Positions 1 to 13,980 of a stretch of 64,000 nt of DNA are shown one piece after another. The translations under genes were made by a program, and so were the position numbers. The stretch spans positions 115,608,599 to 115,672,598 of the forward strand of contig NC_080678.1 in the NCBI RefSeq assembly GCF_030445035.2. Direction: 5' to 3'. The first letter of the stretch is position 1; the number at the start of each line of letters is the position of its first letter. The notes under the pieces are model-generated. The model did no database searches and was not told where the DNA came from. It was given only the letters and a program-made list of their open reading frames with translations. Source of the stretch: Dasypus novemcinctus (Eukaryota > Chordata > Mammalia > Cingulata > Dasypodidae).

Positions 1-3000
1 GCAGACCGGGTGCTGGAAGTTGAAGGCACTGGCTGACGTCAACACACAACACACCAAGTACTGTCCCTCTCCCTTCCAGAGCACCCGGGGGAGGTCGTCT
101 TATCCAGATGGGTGCTTGAATGTGCAGTTCTGAACTCAAAATCCATTTGTTCCAAGGATTTTGGTCAGAAAGATACTGAGATGAAATGTAAAAGGGGGGG
201 TGGTGGTAAAGAGAGGCGCTCAAAAATCTATTGTGGTCTGTGGCTGAACATCGAGTTCTCAGTCTCTACAAACTTTTGGTTTTATCTCCCTGAAAATGTT
301 AATGACTCTCCGCCTGCTCAGGGCACCATCCCAGGAACGTGGGCCTGGAGATGCAGATGAGCTGGATTTCCGGCGACAGGACGTTGGTAAACCGGACGCC
401 TGCCGGGTGCGGAGTGGACGTGATGCTCTGCAGGCCCATCGTGGCCTGCCTTATATAGTGCTGGCTCTCGAAATTTCCTTTACACTTTGTTTACTATATA
501 TTCCAATAGTGTAATATTAAACAAAAACAGTGTGTCCTGTGCCAGGATGATTGATTACCGCACCGTGGCAAGGTCACCTCCTAGGAACAGGCTTGGTGCA
601 CGGGAGCCTGTCTGACTCGTACAGTTAACACTATATCCGCATTGTATGAATGTCACCAGCAATCCAGTGATTTATTGCTTGGAAGGCTCTGTTCAATTTT
701 TTCTGCCTGACCAAATTGCACATTTTCTAGAAAAAGAAGCAAAAATATTTCAGCACATGGATTACCCCAACTCCTGATTTCTCCCACTAGATTCTGTGTG
801 TGTTTGCAGGGAAACTGATGATCAAAATTTCCCCTTCTCGCTCTCCTTTTCCCCCCTCTGCTAGATATTTGGCAAAAAATGATTATTACACTAATGAAAA
901 GGTGCAGCAGGAGATTAAGGGCTTTTTAATCAGATTTTGGTAACATCTGTGGGCATGAGTAAGGGCAGCTGTATGCTCTGTTTCTTAATTTTAGCTAGAT
1001 TTACTTCGGATATAAAATTGTTAGCCTCGGGGAAAATGGAATGGGGGGAGCAGAGAGTCTTACAGAGAACTACACAACCAAAACTGTTTCAAAACATAGT
1101 GAGATAAACCTCTTTTGCTCTAGAGGGTTTTGTTTTGTTTTTCCTTTCCTTGAAAAGATATAAATTGAAACTAAAGAAGCATTTTTATAAGAAAATATTC
1201 AGCCAAATTGAACAAAAATATCTCTTGGACCTGGAGACACATTTCTGTTTAATAATCTAGGCTGGAATCTGTGGCAGGTTTGCACTCACAATTTATTCAC
1301 AGTTTTTAAGGAGCTATTTCTCCCTCTAAGCTACCACTTAACATACCTTGCATAAGCGATCGGAATCCGACTCAGACTCTATATAAACAAAGATGAAACA
1401 GAGAGACTGGCGAGGCTAGCATCCTTGCCAATATAATTTTTTAATGAATTTGCTTTTTACTTTTGTTTATTTATTTGTCCTTGCTCTTTAGTCTTCAAAC
1501 ATTTAGTATAGTGATTTATAGGGAAAAAATCTCTCAGGTTTTGTGTCACAGCATCCATTATTTATTTGGGAATTTCAACCATCAGAGCTAGACATTCTGA
1601 TCTAGGAAAACAGATCAAATAACATAAAATTTTTTTGAGATTTTTCTCAAATTTAATAGCCACTGATATGACCCAGTAAACGTAATTCATTTGTGTGTAT
1701 TGGCTATTAGCTTTGTTTAATTTAATGTAGGAGGAAAAGGGGCACTGGAAGAGGAAAACTAGGAAAATGTGGAAGAGAATACATTTTTCAGAACTAAAGG
1801 AAAATTATCAGCAGAAACATCCCAAGTCCTAAACTGAGTCTCATTTTAATATAAATATAGGATCCTAGAGCACTTTGGTTATTCATTATTTTTATTGGCC
1901 AGTAATTCAAAAATCCCATGTTGACTAGTCAAGAACAATTCCCCAATCAGTTAATATTTAAGTGCCAAAATTGGTATTTGTCTGTCTTGGATTTGACTTC
2001 TGCAGATATTTCCTCTCTCTGGGAAGGAACAATTAGCTCATGGCAACGGCCATCCTTCAAAAGAGAAGCCCAGAGTTCCCTGTAACCATAAACTGCCCCA
2101 AAGGCTTTGAAAGAAAATGGGCTAAAATGAGTGACTTTAAATAAGTGTAAGTGCAGAAGACAGGCCATATTCTTTTGACAATGTTCTGGAAAATTTTGCC
2201 AGATCTGCATTTTGTCAAAAGATTCAAGCCCTCCTGGCCCTAAAGGCTCCCTAAGGGAGAGAAGGGATCTACGGTACACCTGTAGTACCCTGGCACGGGG
2301 TCCTACACAGTGAGCTCTGCGGCAGCCCACCGACCCAGAACCTTTGTGGCAATTCCTCCCTGCCTGGGCCTGAAGTCTTCACTTTGCCATAGTGGGGATT
2401 GGGCTCCCCAAAAGACAGGGAAACAGAGTGAGAAACCGAGGGCAGAGAGAAAAAGGAAGAATGGAAGGAATTCTCAGTTTTCAAATGGAAAAGGCCTTCA
2501 CCTGTGAAAAATTATATATATCTATGAGAAAGTGCTCACATTTTACATGAATTTCTTAAGATTGTTCACCCCTTTCAGGTGTAAAAAAAAATTACTGGTT
2601 ACAATAGCAAAGGAATTGTTATGGAATGTGGCATTTTGGTGCCACCATCACTCTCTCCAAACTATTTCCTGTGAAAGCAGAATGCCTACTGGGCTTTTAA
2701 CTCGATACAAGGAAACCGCGGCAGCAACTTTCTCTCCTCACGGTCAATGTCGTTCTCATGGGCCAGTTCAGGCTGTATCGATGATCCATCACTTTGGGAG
2801 CGACAACTTTTCCTTACCTCTCGTGAGCTCTGAAATTTTGCCCTGATGCTTTAGATTGAAACCGTCCACTGAGGTCTCCCTTTATTCATTCTTAGTAAGA
2901 AAAAACAAGAAACAACTTTGATTTTTTAGGTATTTCCACAAGCCTCATATTTTTTAAACTGGCACCACGAAGCGTCAGAGGAACCGTCCCCTGGATGTTT

Positions 3001-6000
3001 TTTCTCCGGTTGATAGGGCCTAGTCAGAAAAATGTCTTTCAAAAAGGATTCACGGGTTCACCCCCAAGCCTCTCAAAGCAATACAAGGGAAGTCTAAAGA
3101 CGGGGTGCTCTGGGGCCCAGGACAAATGAACCAGGTCCAGCCTCCTCTCTTTTTTTGCCCCTGCCACTTGACCACTAGCACTTTTATTCTTTTATGTTTT
3201 GGTGAAAGAGAAAGTCACCGACCTCATCCAGGGTAGCTATCATCTGGTTTCCATTAATCTACCTCTAGTGGTGATTAAATCATGTGTCTCATTCTACTCG
3301 GACGACGGTCGAGAGCCACGGCTTTCTAATTTGTTCCCACTTCCCTTTGAACTCACATCCCAATTAGTGGCACTTTAGCAGCCATCAGGAGGCAGCACGT
3401 GGTAAAAGAGAAACTGTGGGGCTGCCATGAGCAGAGAAGGCTTCTCCAAGGAGGGTCCGACATGCTCCGGGAAAGGCGCCTGCCCAGGCTGACACAGCCT
3501 GGCTCGGTGAATTTGGCAGGCTTTTCTGAGCTTTTATCCATGGATTTCAATGCATACATCTATTTTTTTCCCCCTGTGAAATTCCCTACACCGCATGGAC
3601 TAACAATTCAGACTGTGTTAAAAAAAATCCTTCTCATTACACATATACACTTATACACAAATACAATGCAAAAAGCCAAGACGTCCCAAGAATGCCACGA
3701 AAACAAGATGGGTCTAGATTTCTCCTCACCGGGAAATACCCTTTTGTCTCTTACCCAAAGATTGGGAGAGGAAGGCTTTTTCAGGCCACACAAAGAAGGG
3801 CCATTCCGTGCGACAGGCAGCCTTGCTGCGCCTGCACAAGCCGTTCAAATACTCCCAGGAGCACCCAGTCCCGTGGATGGCTAGACGGCGGCGTCGGCTG
3901 CCTCTTTCATTCTCCTCTCCTTTGAACACGGATGATGATGTATTTTTTTTCCCAATGTCTCCCAGTAGTAGTCCCTACCCCTATGCATACAGTGGCACTG
4001 GATCATACGTGGATAGCGATTGGTTGTTGCTGGGACACCATTCCTAGAAGTACCAGGCAGTGTGTCTAAGAATAATGTCAGTACATTGCAGACCCTACAG
4101 GTGCCCGTGGGCAAGATGGGTATTTTGGGATTGCGGATGGCATGGGTAATGCTGGGACTTCTCCTTGCAGGAGACAGGTAACTACCATGATAATGCTTTT
4201 CTCCACCCTTTCTTGAGATGTGCCTGGGAAACTCTGCTAATTAAACAGATGTGAGGTGGATACAGCAATAATAATAAATTGGGAGCTATTTTAAAATAAT
4301 AAAAGACATCCAAAATAAGATAATCAAGTGCAGGAACATAAATCCATGTTTTAAACGGTTTGGGAGGGTATTCTAGGAGTCAGGGGCTAAGTGACCACGT
4401 AATTCCGCGTCTCCTTTGAATTCCTTTAGGGTCTTCATGGGAAAGGAAAAAAAAATCACAGCTTAAATAATGTAGTGAAAATACGTTTAAGGATGTGATG
4501 TGACAAATTTTCTGCAGTGCTAGCCCAGTCACAATTTGAAGGCATATATCAATGTTTTCAAAAATTATCTGAGCACTCTATGAAAGTTAACGCTTTTTAA
4601 TTACAAGGTTTATGTCACTTGGTGAGATTTCAGTGTAATGAAACATTCAGATGGACCTTGTGCTGGATGTAAAATAAAATTATTCATTGAAAATCAGACC
4701 ACAGGCCACCTACTGTTTTTTTAACAAATGGTTGAACTATCATGGGGTTACAGAACTTAGCATGTAAATTGCAGTAGAACTTATAATTTCTGATTCAGAT
4801 CCCTGAAGACTGCCATTTAAGTCAAATATATGAGTGAAATTTTGCTTCTGTGCCATAATAATGCAGTGAAATGGTCAAAATCTGCCCATATCTAGAGTAA
4901 TTATTAACCCAATGATAATGTATTTTTAGTTATTTAATCAAAGGGATAAAAATTATTAATGTCAAATTCTTCTTACAAAAATGAAGTTTTAAACACCAGC
5001 ATTTAATTCCAAGGGTGACAATGCTAAATCTAACCCATTAAGGGGACTTTCTGCCAAGCCAAGGAGTTTAAGTGTGAGAGAAAGATTGCTGCCCATATTT
5101 CAGGTCATTACTAGGAAATAGCAGAAAAGGATGATTTTTCTCCAAAATGGGCTTGAACTAATTTTTAATATTAACTGAAATTGATCAATCTTCCATAAGC
5201 ACAGCTGGATCTACGGGCTGAGGAAAAAACCCTGGAGCAACACCCATGGAAATCACAGGCTCTGCAGGTAAACCCAAGTGGAAAGTGTGGAAGGCAGACA
5301 TTTATGTCACATGCTGACCAAGTCCTAGTGTTTCCCTTTTTTTCTTTTTGCTGCAGGGAGATCTGAAAAGTGACTTTATGTTACCTGGTAACAGTAATAG
5401 ACTTTTTTCCTTTTGTTCTCATCCCCTGAATGTTAAGGACCCATTGGTAATCCAGACATTTCCATTTTCATACCAGCTGCTAAGGTGGTCTCATGGTTCC
5501 GTGTTCCTCAGGGGCCCTCTTTGGCCCCGTGCATTTTCCCAAGACAAAGGGCTCGCATTTCCCCTGAGGATGCAGAGACCCCCAGCCATCTCGCTGCCTC
5601 GCCTCTCTCCACTCTCCAGCTGCCAATACCCCAAGGTATCAGGAAGGAGCATTTTAGTTTTGCAGCCACAGGGTATAAATTTACTCCACTTCACCCGGTC
5701 TCCCCCATTTCTTGATGGTCAACAGGACTGACAGAAGCTTAGCTCTGGCATTACGGGGGAACGGAAATTTGCTCCACAGCTACAAGAAGGGCAGAGGCCA
5801 TTGAAAACAAAAGATGCTCTCCAAAATTTCCATCAGCCAAGTGCCCCATCCACTTCCCCCAGAAGTGACAGACCTGGGCTCCCTTTCATTGTTGCCTGCT
5901 GTCTGAAAAACATGCAAGCAAGCAGAGAAGTGGGCAGATGACAAGAGTACCAGAAAAGGCCCTGAGCAGATTAGCAACGGAAACCCAGCACCCACGGCTT

Positions 6001-7000
6001 CAAAGCCTCTTACAGTCGGAATTAAATGGTTAAAGCAGCGGCTTTGTGGGGAGATATGGGCGCATGCATCCCTCTTTCAAGGTGCCGGAGCTCCCAGGCA
6101 CCTGAGCTGCCCTGTCCTTTCCGTGATGCCAAACACACACACACCGGCGCTCCCCAGCTCTGCTCCCTACACCCTGGTGTGGATGGCACTGGCCTGCCAT
6201 CTCGGACCCCTCGTATTTCACCAGGGAATCCAGAGTGACCAGGAGTCACTGCTGTACCTCCGTCGTCGCCGGCTGCCCCTGCCTCCCTGTCTCCCTGACG
6301 CTGCCATCCTTGAGTGGTCCTTGAATCCTTCAGCCCTGTCACTGCTCTTTCATCATTATCTAAGGTGATCGGCCAGCTCCGTGCCACCACCTGTCTTTTC
6401 GATCCAGTGCCAACTGTACTACGGAAAACTGTCAGTCCTGCCTTCCTTTCATTTACATGAGTCTCATTAACACCTTTCTTTCCTCTGGCTATATGCCACT
6501 ACGATTTAAGGAGATTGTTGTTACTAAACACACACAAGAAAAAAAAGAACACTGTTGAAATACAGTTGTGGTTCTGATTTCGGCTCACAAAGACTGAGTA
6601 GTTTTGAGTTAAAATAACTCATCGCAGGCTGTAGAGTGCCTTTTAGCCAAGGCATTTCCATTTAGACCAGATTCATGCCTGACACCTGGGCACAGAGTTC
6701 TTGAAGAGTCATCGCAGGCAATGAAGTTTGAAAATATGTCTCTACGATGACCAAGAGTGATGAGTTTTCTAATCTGCCAGGATGATGTGGGTCTAGAACA
6801 AGAAAACCACTTTCTATTATCAGAAATAACAGCTTTTAATTTCTCAGTTCTGTTGTGCTGAGAACAATGTATTTTTCTGTTAAATGGGCCTGATGGATGG
6901 ATTGAAGAGATGCTGAATTTTTACATGCTTCCCTCCACACCCCCACTCCTGCCTGCCTTCTGTTCTAAAGAGAACACTGGGCTTCTGTAGGAAATTACAT
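1..7000. other. Gene-free stretch without recognised repeats
   Basis: I see no convincing exon, RNA gene or named repeat here. Open frames are at most 161 codons, overlap on both strands and have no family-like motif. Parts around 900-1,400, 1,500-2,000 and 4,450-5,200 are AT-rich with moderate complexity and no transposon signatures, as expected of intergenic or intronic DNA that may include conserved non-coding elements. Whether they are conserved cannot be judged from one sequence. Confidence 0.5.
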
Positions 7001-10000
7001 TTTACCAGGTATCCAAATAAATTCCCAGAAAGCCCATCCAGAGGGGCAGCCTCTTCTGAGCATTACCTACGCAATGACCCCTGGGTCATCCATATTGGTA
7101 CCTTGGACTTCCCAGAGAAGGTTAATGGACCAGAAGTTTCACCACTCTGATGGTCCCAGGAAGTCACCATCTAATCAAGGCCCCAAAGCAGCACATAGTC
7201 TCACCACTGTCTTGGACTAGTAAGGCCACTAACTTCATACCTCTTGGATTTTTCATCTTGTAATTATCTGTGGACCAAGGCTGAGCTCACCTCATTTTTA
7301 CCTCCCTGCGTGATGCCCAGGACTCTGTGGGAGAAGGATGAATTGGCCCAGTCAGGTGAGGACTAGGAACTACCACTGTGCCTCAGGATGGACTGGGTCA
7401 CATCCAGCTTTGGTCAGCAGGCAAGGCACAAGGCCAGGACACAACTGCATGGAATGCAGTGGAAGCCGCGACCAGTGGGACCAACCTCATTAGCTGGAAG
7501 CCACAGTCTTGGCTGAAGCCCCCACATACCCAGCCCAGTGATAACCAGCTGTCTGCCAAACAAAGGAAGAGGTCTTGCCCCTCTCCTTCCCAGGGCTCTC
7601 CTGGCATCTGCGCATATCCAGATCGATAACTAACCATACTTTCCTGGAATCGTGGTTTTCCTTGTCTTTCTTCCTCAACTGTGAGCCACCTGAGGGCCAT
7701 CTGCAGAGCTTCAGGGCATGCAAAAATGACAGTGTGGAGGTGGATGGTGAGGCATTGGAGCAGATAACCTCTTGACACAGATAATACACTGATGTGGCAG
7801 CTGTTGGTGAATCGGGCACCCACTGTGAGCCAGAAGAATCAGGGGACACACCAAAGGGAAGATTGGGCTGTGCCTTGGGGCTTCTGGGAAGAACTCAGGG
7901 ACACCCCTGTGGGCACAGCCATGGAAGGAGTCTGCACTCCCAGGAGCTCAGCTGTGTACCTTGACCACCTTGTCTAAGATCACCTTGACTGCTCTACCTA
8001 TTGGATTCACTGTTCCCTAACTAATCAGAGCAGAGAAAAATCTTTAAATGCTCAAAGGTATCCTACAGTGAAGAATTCTGTCAGGGAAACTTTACCTCTG
8101 CATGGAGAATTTTAGCTTTGGGAACACCCTAAGTAAAGGAGTCCATCTCTTTGGCCTGGCATGGGGATTATATGGAATTGTTGGAAGTTCTCTGAATAGT
8201 GGAGAGACATCAGTAATAAAATAAAGAGCTGAGTCCACCTTGACCTCTACCCTGTGCTCAAGGACAAACTCCACCTTGTCTGTGACCAGCACTTACGTAT
8301 TGGCATAGGAAGCATGCAGCTGATTCTGAACCAGTGCCTTGGTTGATTCATATGTACCCTCTGACTGCACTTCAGCACCCATGTGAGAAAGGACCACTCA
8401 GCCCTTTGGCGTTCCATGGCAAATCATTCAATTTGGAAGGGCTATTACTTACCCCAAACAAATTAGAATATATTGGGGAAGAATACTTGTTAAAATGTAA
8501 CTCCACAAAAGGAAGCTGTTTTCTAGCTCAGGAATCCCAAAAAGCAGAAACACTTATTTCTGTGTTTGAAATTAGGAAGACCAAAACTGTCTTTCAAAAA
8601 ACAAAGAAAGGAAGGAAGAAGGAATACGAAAGAAAAAAGAATGAAACAGCAAGCAGAGGTTGGGATACTAACTGCCAACCTTGAATCCAAAATGACTTTT
8701 AGAGCCAACTTATATACTCCTAAAACATTTTCTTAAATGCCTATATGAATGGCATGGCTATAATAAGCATCTTTTCTGGGCTAGATTACACCATTGTACC
8801 AAGTTAGAGTCCTAATTATCAGGTCTTCTTGGGAACACCTGGCTGAGTGCACTTGTACTAAACTATATTTAATTTAGTTTTATATAGCACCTTTTAGTAC
8901 ACACTGTGCCTTATTTCAACCTGCTTTAATGAGTAACAAATTAGACACTAGCAGAGCTGTGACTCTTCAACTGAACAGGCTTGGCAGTAGCTCAAATGAG
9001 CAAACCAGAGCTAGCAAAGAAGCTGAGCCCCTGTTCTCGGCAGAAGGAGTTATGCTTGTCACCCCTCCTCATGTGGCCCCACAATACAAACCTCCTGGCC
9101 AAGGTCAAGGGAGCCTGGAGGAGCCAGCAGTGGACATTGGCGTGCATCCTCACCGGGGCAGGTGGTAGGGGAGCTGGACCAGCAATGGGACAAGTGTACC
9201 CTGGGAGCGGAGGGGGTAACTGGAGAGGATGGTGACCACCCACAGCTATATTCCAGGGAAAGATGCTGCATCTGGGGGTCCACCAAGTGGCCACTGTGCT
9301 CCTCCAACAGTGGGTTGAGCATGGCAAAAAGGAATTTGATGGCGGGTGATTTTAGGGGATTCAGGCAGGTAAACCAGCGCTGGGACTCAGAGCCTGCCCA
9401 CAAGCTCAGGAAGAGGCTCCCAACGAGTCCCTAAAAACTGAATTTACATATATCTGTGGTGACGGACCAGCCCTGTTTGGCTGGGACTGAAGGGTTTCCC
9501 AGGACAGGGGACTTTGAGTGCTGATCTGGGGAAGTCCCAGGCAAAGTGGGACAAGTCAGACGCTCCATCCAAGTGGCATTTTCAAGGAGGAAAGCTCAGA
9601 CCATTCGCATTTGCTCTATGAGAATCCAGAAACTGTGCCCTCACCCCACACCTACTGACTGAGAACTTGGGGCATGGGGAGGACCCAATAATTGGTTTGG
9701 AAACAGTGCCTGGCTGGACTCATATACACACACCCAACCTCTGAGAACCATTACACAGGAGTAATGGAAAGCAGAAGCAAAGATTTAACAACAAAGAGAC
9801 GTTGATGCTGGAACTTTCCTGCAAAAAGGCAGGTACCCAGACGAGAGAGCACTGAGCTCTCACAATGAGGTCAAATGGTCCTTGCCACATGGAGAGGAGG
9901 CCTGGAGGTGCCCAAGCAGGCCAAATGCCACCTCCTCCCCTCCACTGGCTGCAGAGGGCAAAGCATCAGGGTGATTTTCTCTATTTCCAGCATCTTGCAA

Positions 10001-10170
10001 ACCCCTCAGAAAGGGAGTAAGCCTGTAAAGAAAGAGGCATAGAGTCCAGCGCAGCTGGGCACATGCTGGTACACCCGGCCCAAGCCACCTTCCAGGGACA
10101 AATCTCCATCAGGACTGACCCTTGGGAAAGAATGGAACCAACTTTTGTTGACTCTTTCCTTGGCCAGGGT
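7001..10170. other. Unassigned sequence, possibly an old repeat mosaic
   Basis: This stretch is moderately GC-rich and has no convincing gene. The minus-strand frame at 7,398-7,823 (141 codons) has no recognisable motif and I treat it as chance. The short GC-rich, partly self-complementary segment at about 9,460-9,560 has the look of an ancient DNA-transposon or other dispersed repeat, but I cannot name a family. Nothing else can be supported. Confidence 0.35.
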
Positions 10171-10179
10171 ACTGCCATC

Positions 10180-10330
10180 ACCATCACATTCAGAAGTCCT
10201 GAGCACCACCCAGTTAGGTAGATAATGCAGTGGCCATTATTAAAACAAGGCAACTGAAGCTAGGAGAAGAGATTTCCCAAGGTCAAATGGCAAATACTTC
10301 ACAAAGCCAGGCATATCAGCCTCCAAAGCT
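10180..10330 (-). repeat. MIR-like SINE fragment, antisense
   Basis: The text around 10,235-10,300 reads as the complement of the MIR core: a run like 'aaggcaactgaagc' followed by 'cccaaggtcaaatggc', which corresponds to the classic 'gaaactgaggc ... cccaaggtcacac' pattern. It is heavily diverged, as expected for a repeat that predates placental mammals. Confidence 0.5.
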
Positions 10331-10454
10331 CAGGTAAGGGCCCTTTACGGCCAATATCCCTAAGGGTTCTTGGGACAGATCCCTCAGACTTCTCAATGGT
10401 TTCCAAGTTGCTACAGGTTCCCCTGCTGCAGGGGCTGGAATCCCTCCTGGGCAC

Positions 10455-10680
10455 CTCCTGCTATCATCCCACCTGGGTTTCCATCTCAGCTCCACCCCTT
10501 CTCAGCTGTGCACCCTTGAGAAAATTATGCCATTTCTCTGTGCTTTGCTGTCTGTTTATGGGGAATGATAACAGCGTCTGCCTCACAGGGTTGTTGTAAG
10601 GACAAAACAAAGCAAGCCAAAATAAAATCCAGCATAATATAAAAGAAACACATAATAAATGCTCAATAAAGGTAAACTAT
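10455..10680 (+). repeat. MIR SINE, sense
   Basis: Successive landmarks of MIR appear in order: a 'ctcagctccacccc' segment, 'acccttgagaaaattatg', 'ctcacagggttgttgtaagg' near 10,580 and a terminal 'aataaatgctcaataaagg' near 10,660. This order and spacing match the tRNA-derived MIR family through its 3' end. Confidence 0.75.
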
Positions 10681-11039
10681 CTGTCTATCTTTACTCCACA
10701 ATAAAAATATGCATGTTAAATAGCTGCTGGCTCACAATATTATAATATGGTCGCAGACAGTCACAAGCTGCAGAAGAGAAGAGAGCTCATCTGTGTGATT
10801 TCTGCCTGAGGTTTGTTTTCGGCTGTGATGATTATGGAATTCTGTCCAGTGGTTTGAGGCACTTACCACAAGGAAGGGTCTGGTTGTGAACACAATGGTG
10901 CGCCAAACTCCAGACGCACACAAGAGTCGGAGCCATAGCACGGTGACTCGAGTAATAACAGCAGCTGTTAATATATAGTGAAAGCCTGCCATGTGCCAAG
11001 GACTGTGTCAATTATCAATTTTGTTTCTGACCACAGTCT

Positions 11040-11165
11040 CACAAATTCATTCATTCATACACTATCAAATATTTACCAAGTGCCTACTCTGTGCCAGGCA
11101 TTTTGCTAGATGCTGGGGATACAGGAATGAATAAGAAAGACCCATCCCCTTCCCTTACCGAACTT
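11040..11165 (-). repeat. L2 LINE 3' end, antisense
   Basis: It begins with 'attcattcattcat', continues with 'caaatatttaccaagtgcc' and 'ctgtgccaggcatttt', and then 'ctggggatacaggaatgaa'. This is the reverse complement of the L2 3' terminus, which ends in 'aataaat...gaatgaatgaatga'. Confidence 0.7.
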
Positions 11166-11199
11166 AACGGTCTACTGCAGACCCAGAGGGGAGCTATTC

Positions 11200-11345
11200 T
11201 GTAGGCATCGACATTAACTCTCTTTTCTAAATGAGGAATCTGAGACTCAGAGGTATTGGACAGTACTCAGTGGTTATGGCTGGCAAGTGGTGGAGTCTGA
11301 ATTCAAACTCACTTCTGTTTGATTCCAAAGCTTGTTCTCCCCCAC
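11200..11345 (-). repeat. MIR-like fragment, antisense
   Basis: The segment 'aaatgaggaatctgagactc', followed by a 'ggcaagtggtggagtctga' block and a 'gattccaaagc' end, matches the reverse complement of MIR-type repeats. It directly follows the L2 fragment and is strongly diverged. Confidence 0.55.
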
Positions 11346-13380
11346 AACACAGCCTTTCTAGTCTACCAGACGAACTAGAAGTCAAATGACATAAATCAAT
11401 AGATTAGAGTGTAGAGAAACTAACATTGAAAGCCCAAAGCAGAGAGTGGCTAAATCTGATTACGATAGCCTTGCAAGATATTAGAGACAGTGACACTTAC
11501 TTTGTACCCTAATTCAGATATCAATAAGAAGGATTGCCAAGCAGGAGGAAAGGCTGATGCAAAATGATGGAGGTCAGATTGGGGTGCAAAACCTGGGAGC
11601 AGTAGGAAGTCCACCAGGACTGAATTGTCCCTGCAGAAAAGGAAGAAAGCTGGAGAGATGAGCCAGGCAGCTCAGCATGGGGATCATTTGATCACTTGGA
11701 CAATGGAGAGCCTCCAGGTTTGGAGACCAGAAGTGGCAGGAGAGGCAGGTCGCATTAGACAATGAGCACACGCACTTCCACTCCCTTCCTCCCTGTATGC
11801 CGCCCCCACCCCCTCCACCGTGCTCTTGCCCCAACTACCCCACCTTGGTGACCAAGTAGGTAGGAGGCTAAAAGCAAGAGACTCATACAGCAGGTATAGC
11901 ACCAAGACCCCTGGGTAGCAAGCCGACCTCCCAGTCTTCCTAAAAGTCCCTGCTTTCAGAAGTGTTTGCTTTCCTGTGATTACTCACCCTTTCCCACCCT
12001 GACATGGTTCAAACATGCCCATCTACCACATCCAAGAAAACCCAAGTGAATTATGGTTCTTTCTCAGTGAGAGCAATGGGGGGGGGGAAGAATGTGAGCT
12101 CAGGCATCAGATAGACTGCCAATGGAAGTGAACTGTGGTGACTGCCAGTCAGGGGAGCCTGCTCAAGGAATCTTGCCTCCGAGGACACAACTGTAGGCAG
12201 TTTTCTGAGGGTTAAATGAGATGGTGTATTTGTGGTGTGTCAGGCACATGGCCAGCTTCAATCACTGCGAGTGGACACATCACATCTCCACCATCTCTAC
12301 AGCAGCCCACCCCAAATGTGCTCCTTGGATTCACTTGGGTAAAACAACATTGGACTGTTGCACACTCTACTCGTTCTCAAAGATGGCTGATGAACATTAT
12401 CATGCTAAATGCCAGGGAACTCCCTCATTTAAAAAAAAACATTGTTTTATTTAATCCAGAATTTATTTGACCATAAAACATTTATTTCATAGAACTCCAA
12501 ATGACACAGCTCCTCAAGCCAAAATCTCTAAAGTCATAGTGAACTCATTTCCTTCTCTCATGCTCACCAGCAAACCCCAATGGTTCTACATTCAGAATAT
12601 ACCCAGAATCAGATCCCTTCTCCCTCCGTCGCTGCTGTCATCCTGGGCCAAGCTACTATCTATACCACCTGGATTACTCCAGTGTCTTCTGAGCTGTGTC
12701 CCTGCTTCCACTCTATCCTCTTTGTTTGCTCTGCATCACCCTTTCCTGCATAATAAAACCGCCCCAAAACTTCATATTTATGATTCCTCAAGATCATGTC
12801 CATCAGTTGGGAGGTTCTAGTCTGTGCCAGCTTGAATGACCTCTGCTGTCAGCGGGTGGCTCAGCTGGAGCTGAATGGAAGTCATCAAGCTGAACGGAAG
12901 TCATCAGGCTGGGGTTCTCAGTTGTGATAATTCACCTCCACCCTCCCGGGCACGCCTCCTCCAGCAGGCCAACCAGGGCTTCTTCGTTGGGAGTCTCAGG
13001 GTACCAGAGCACAGCCAGAAAAGGCAAGGCCCACACCCAAGCCCTTTTCACTGCTGTGCTAGTGCCCAAAACAAGGCTCATGGCCAAGCCAGAGGCAGCA
13101 TGGGAGGGAAATACCCAAGAGCAAGGATGTAGGGAGGGCAATCAGGAAGGCCATTTGCAAACAGTCAAGCACAGCAGAGTTGCTTCTCATCACACTTAAA
13201 GGAGAACTCCCTGAGCCTTCAAAGTGGCCTGCAAAGCTGCCTGTGACTGAGCTCTGGAGGATCGGCACACCAAGATTCCCACATCTCTGCACACATATGA
13301 GGCACCCCCCCTCCCCATGTCAACATCCTCCAGGATCTGCAGACCTGCCAAGCATAGGCTCATCTCCAGGTACTTGCACG
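11346..13380. other. Gene-free stretch with weak old-repeat traces
   Basis: No gene is recognised. About 12,080-12,245 resembles a sense MIR: it has a 'gggttaaatgagatgg' block followed by 'gtcaggcacatgg'. About 12,540-12,800 resembles the pyrimidine-rich untranslated part of L2 ('ggattactccagtgtcttct'). A 19-bp unit is repeated in tandem at about 12,867-12,912. The overlapping frames at 12.2-13.5 kb show no protein-like features. Confidence 0.4.
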
Positions 13381-13384
13381 TTGA

Positions 13385-13610
13385 GACAGTTAAGTTCATG
13401 TGTCAACTTGGCTGGTCTAGGGAGTCCAGGTGTCTGGTCAAGCGAGCTCTGGCCTGACTGTTACTGTAAGGATATTTCTGGATTTAATTCATCCATCAGT
13501 TGACTGCATCTATGGCTGATTTCATCTGCAATCAACAGAAGAGATCAAGCACTTGAAGGCCTTAAGGGACAACTGAGGATTTCAGCAGTCAGAAGGAAGA
13601 ATTTCTATCT
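13385..13610 (+). repeat. ERVL-type LTR fragment (MLT2-like)
   Basis: The start 'tcatgtgtcaacttggctgg', then 'ggccttaagggacaactgag' and 'tttcagcagtcagaagga' are features of a dispersed LTR family that I associate with ERVL/MLT2-type elements in xenarthrans. The subfamily is not assigned with certainty. It ends shortly before a TA/CA microsatellite. Confidence 0.45.
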
Positions 13611-13649
13611 TCTATCTCTACCTCGGCCTGTCTCTTAATATTTATTTCT

Positions 13650-13712
13650 TTACATATATATATGTATGTATATGTATACACACACACACATATGCATATG
13701 TATATATAAACA
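13650..13712. repeat. TA/TG/CA microsatellite
   Basis: Alternating purine-pyrimidine tract made of TATATATGTATG-type units passing into a CACACACACA block. It is a simple repeat with no coding role. Confidence 0.85.
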
Positions 13713-13839
13713 CATGCTCTTCTCAGGCAGGCCTTCCTGGGCAGGAATTTCTAAAACAGAACTTCTCTCATGCTCTACTCACTGCTCTTTTAGTGGTTTA
13801 GCATTTGTGACTCCTTGTCCTTATGTTATATATCTATTT

Positions 13840-13980
13840 ATTTGATTATTGGTCTTCTTCCCTACTGAACCTAAGCTCCATGAGGGCAGGGATTTTGTTT
13901 CTTTTGCTCACCACTTTATCACCAGCACCTAATGTGGTACTTGGGAGAGAACATATTGAAATGTTTGTTGAATAATTAAG
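13840..13980 (+). repeat. L2 LINE 3' end, sense
   Basis: The order 'taagctccatgagggcaggg', 'ttcttttgctcaccacttta', 'accagcacctaatgtgg' and 'gaaatgtttgttgaataa' is the standard end of the L2 3' untranslated region in the sense direction. Confidence 0.8.
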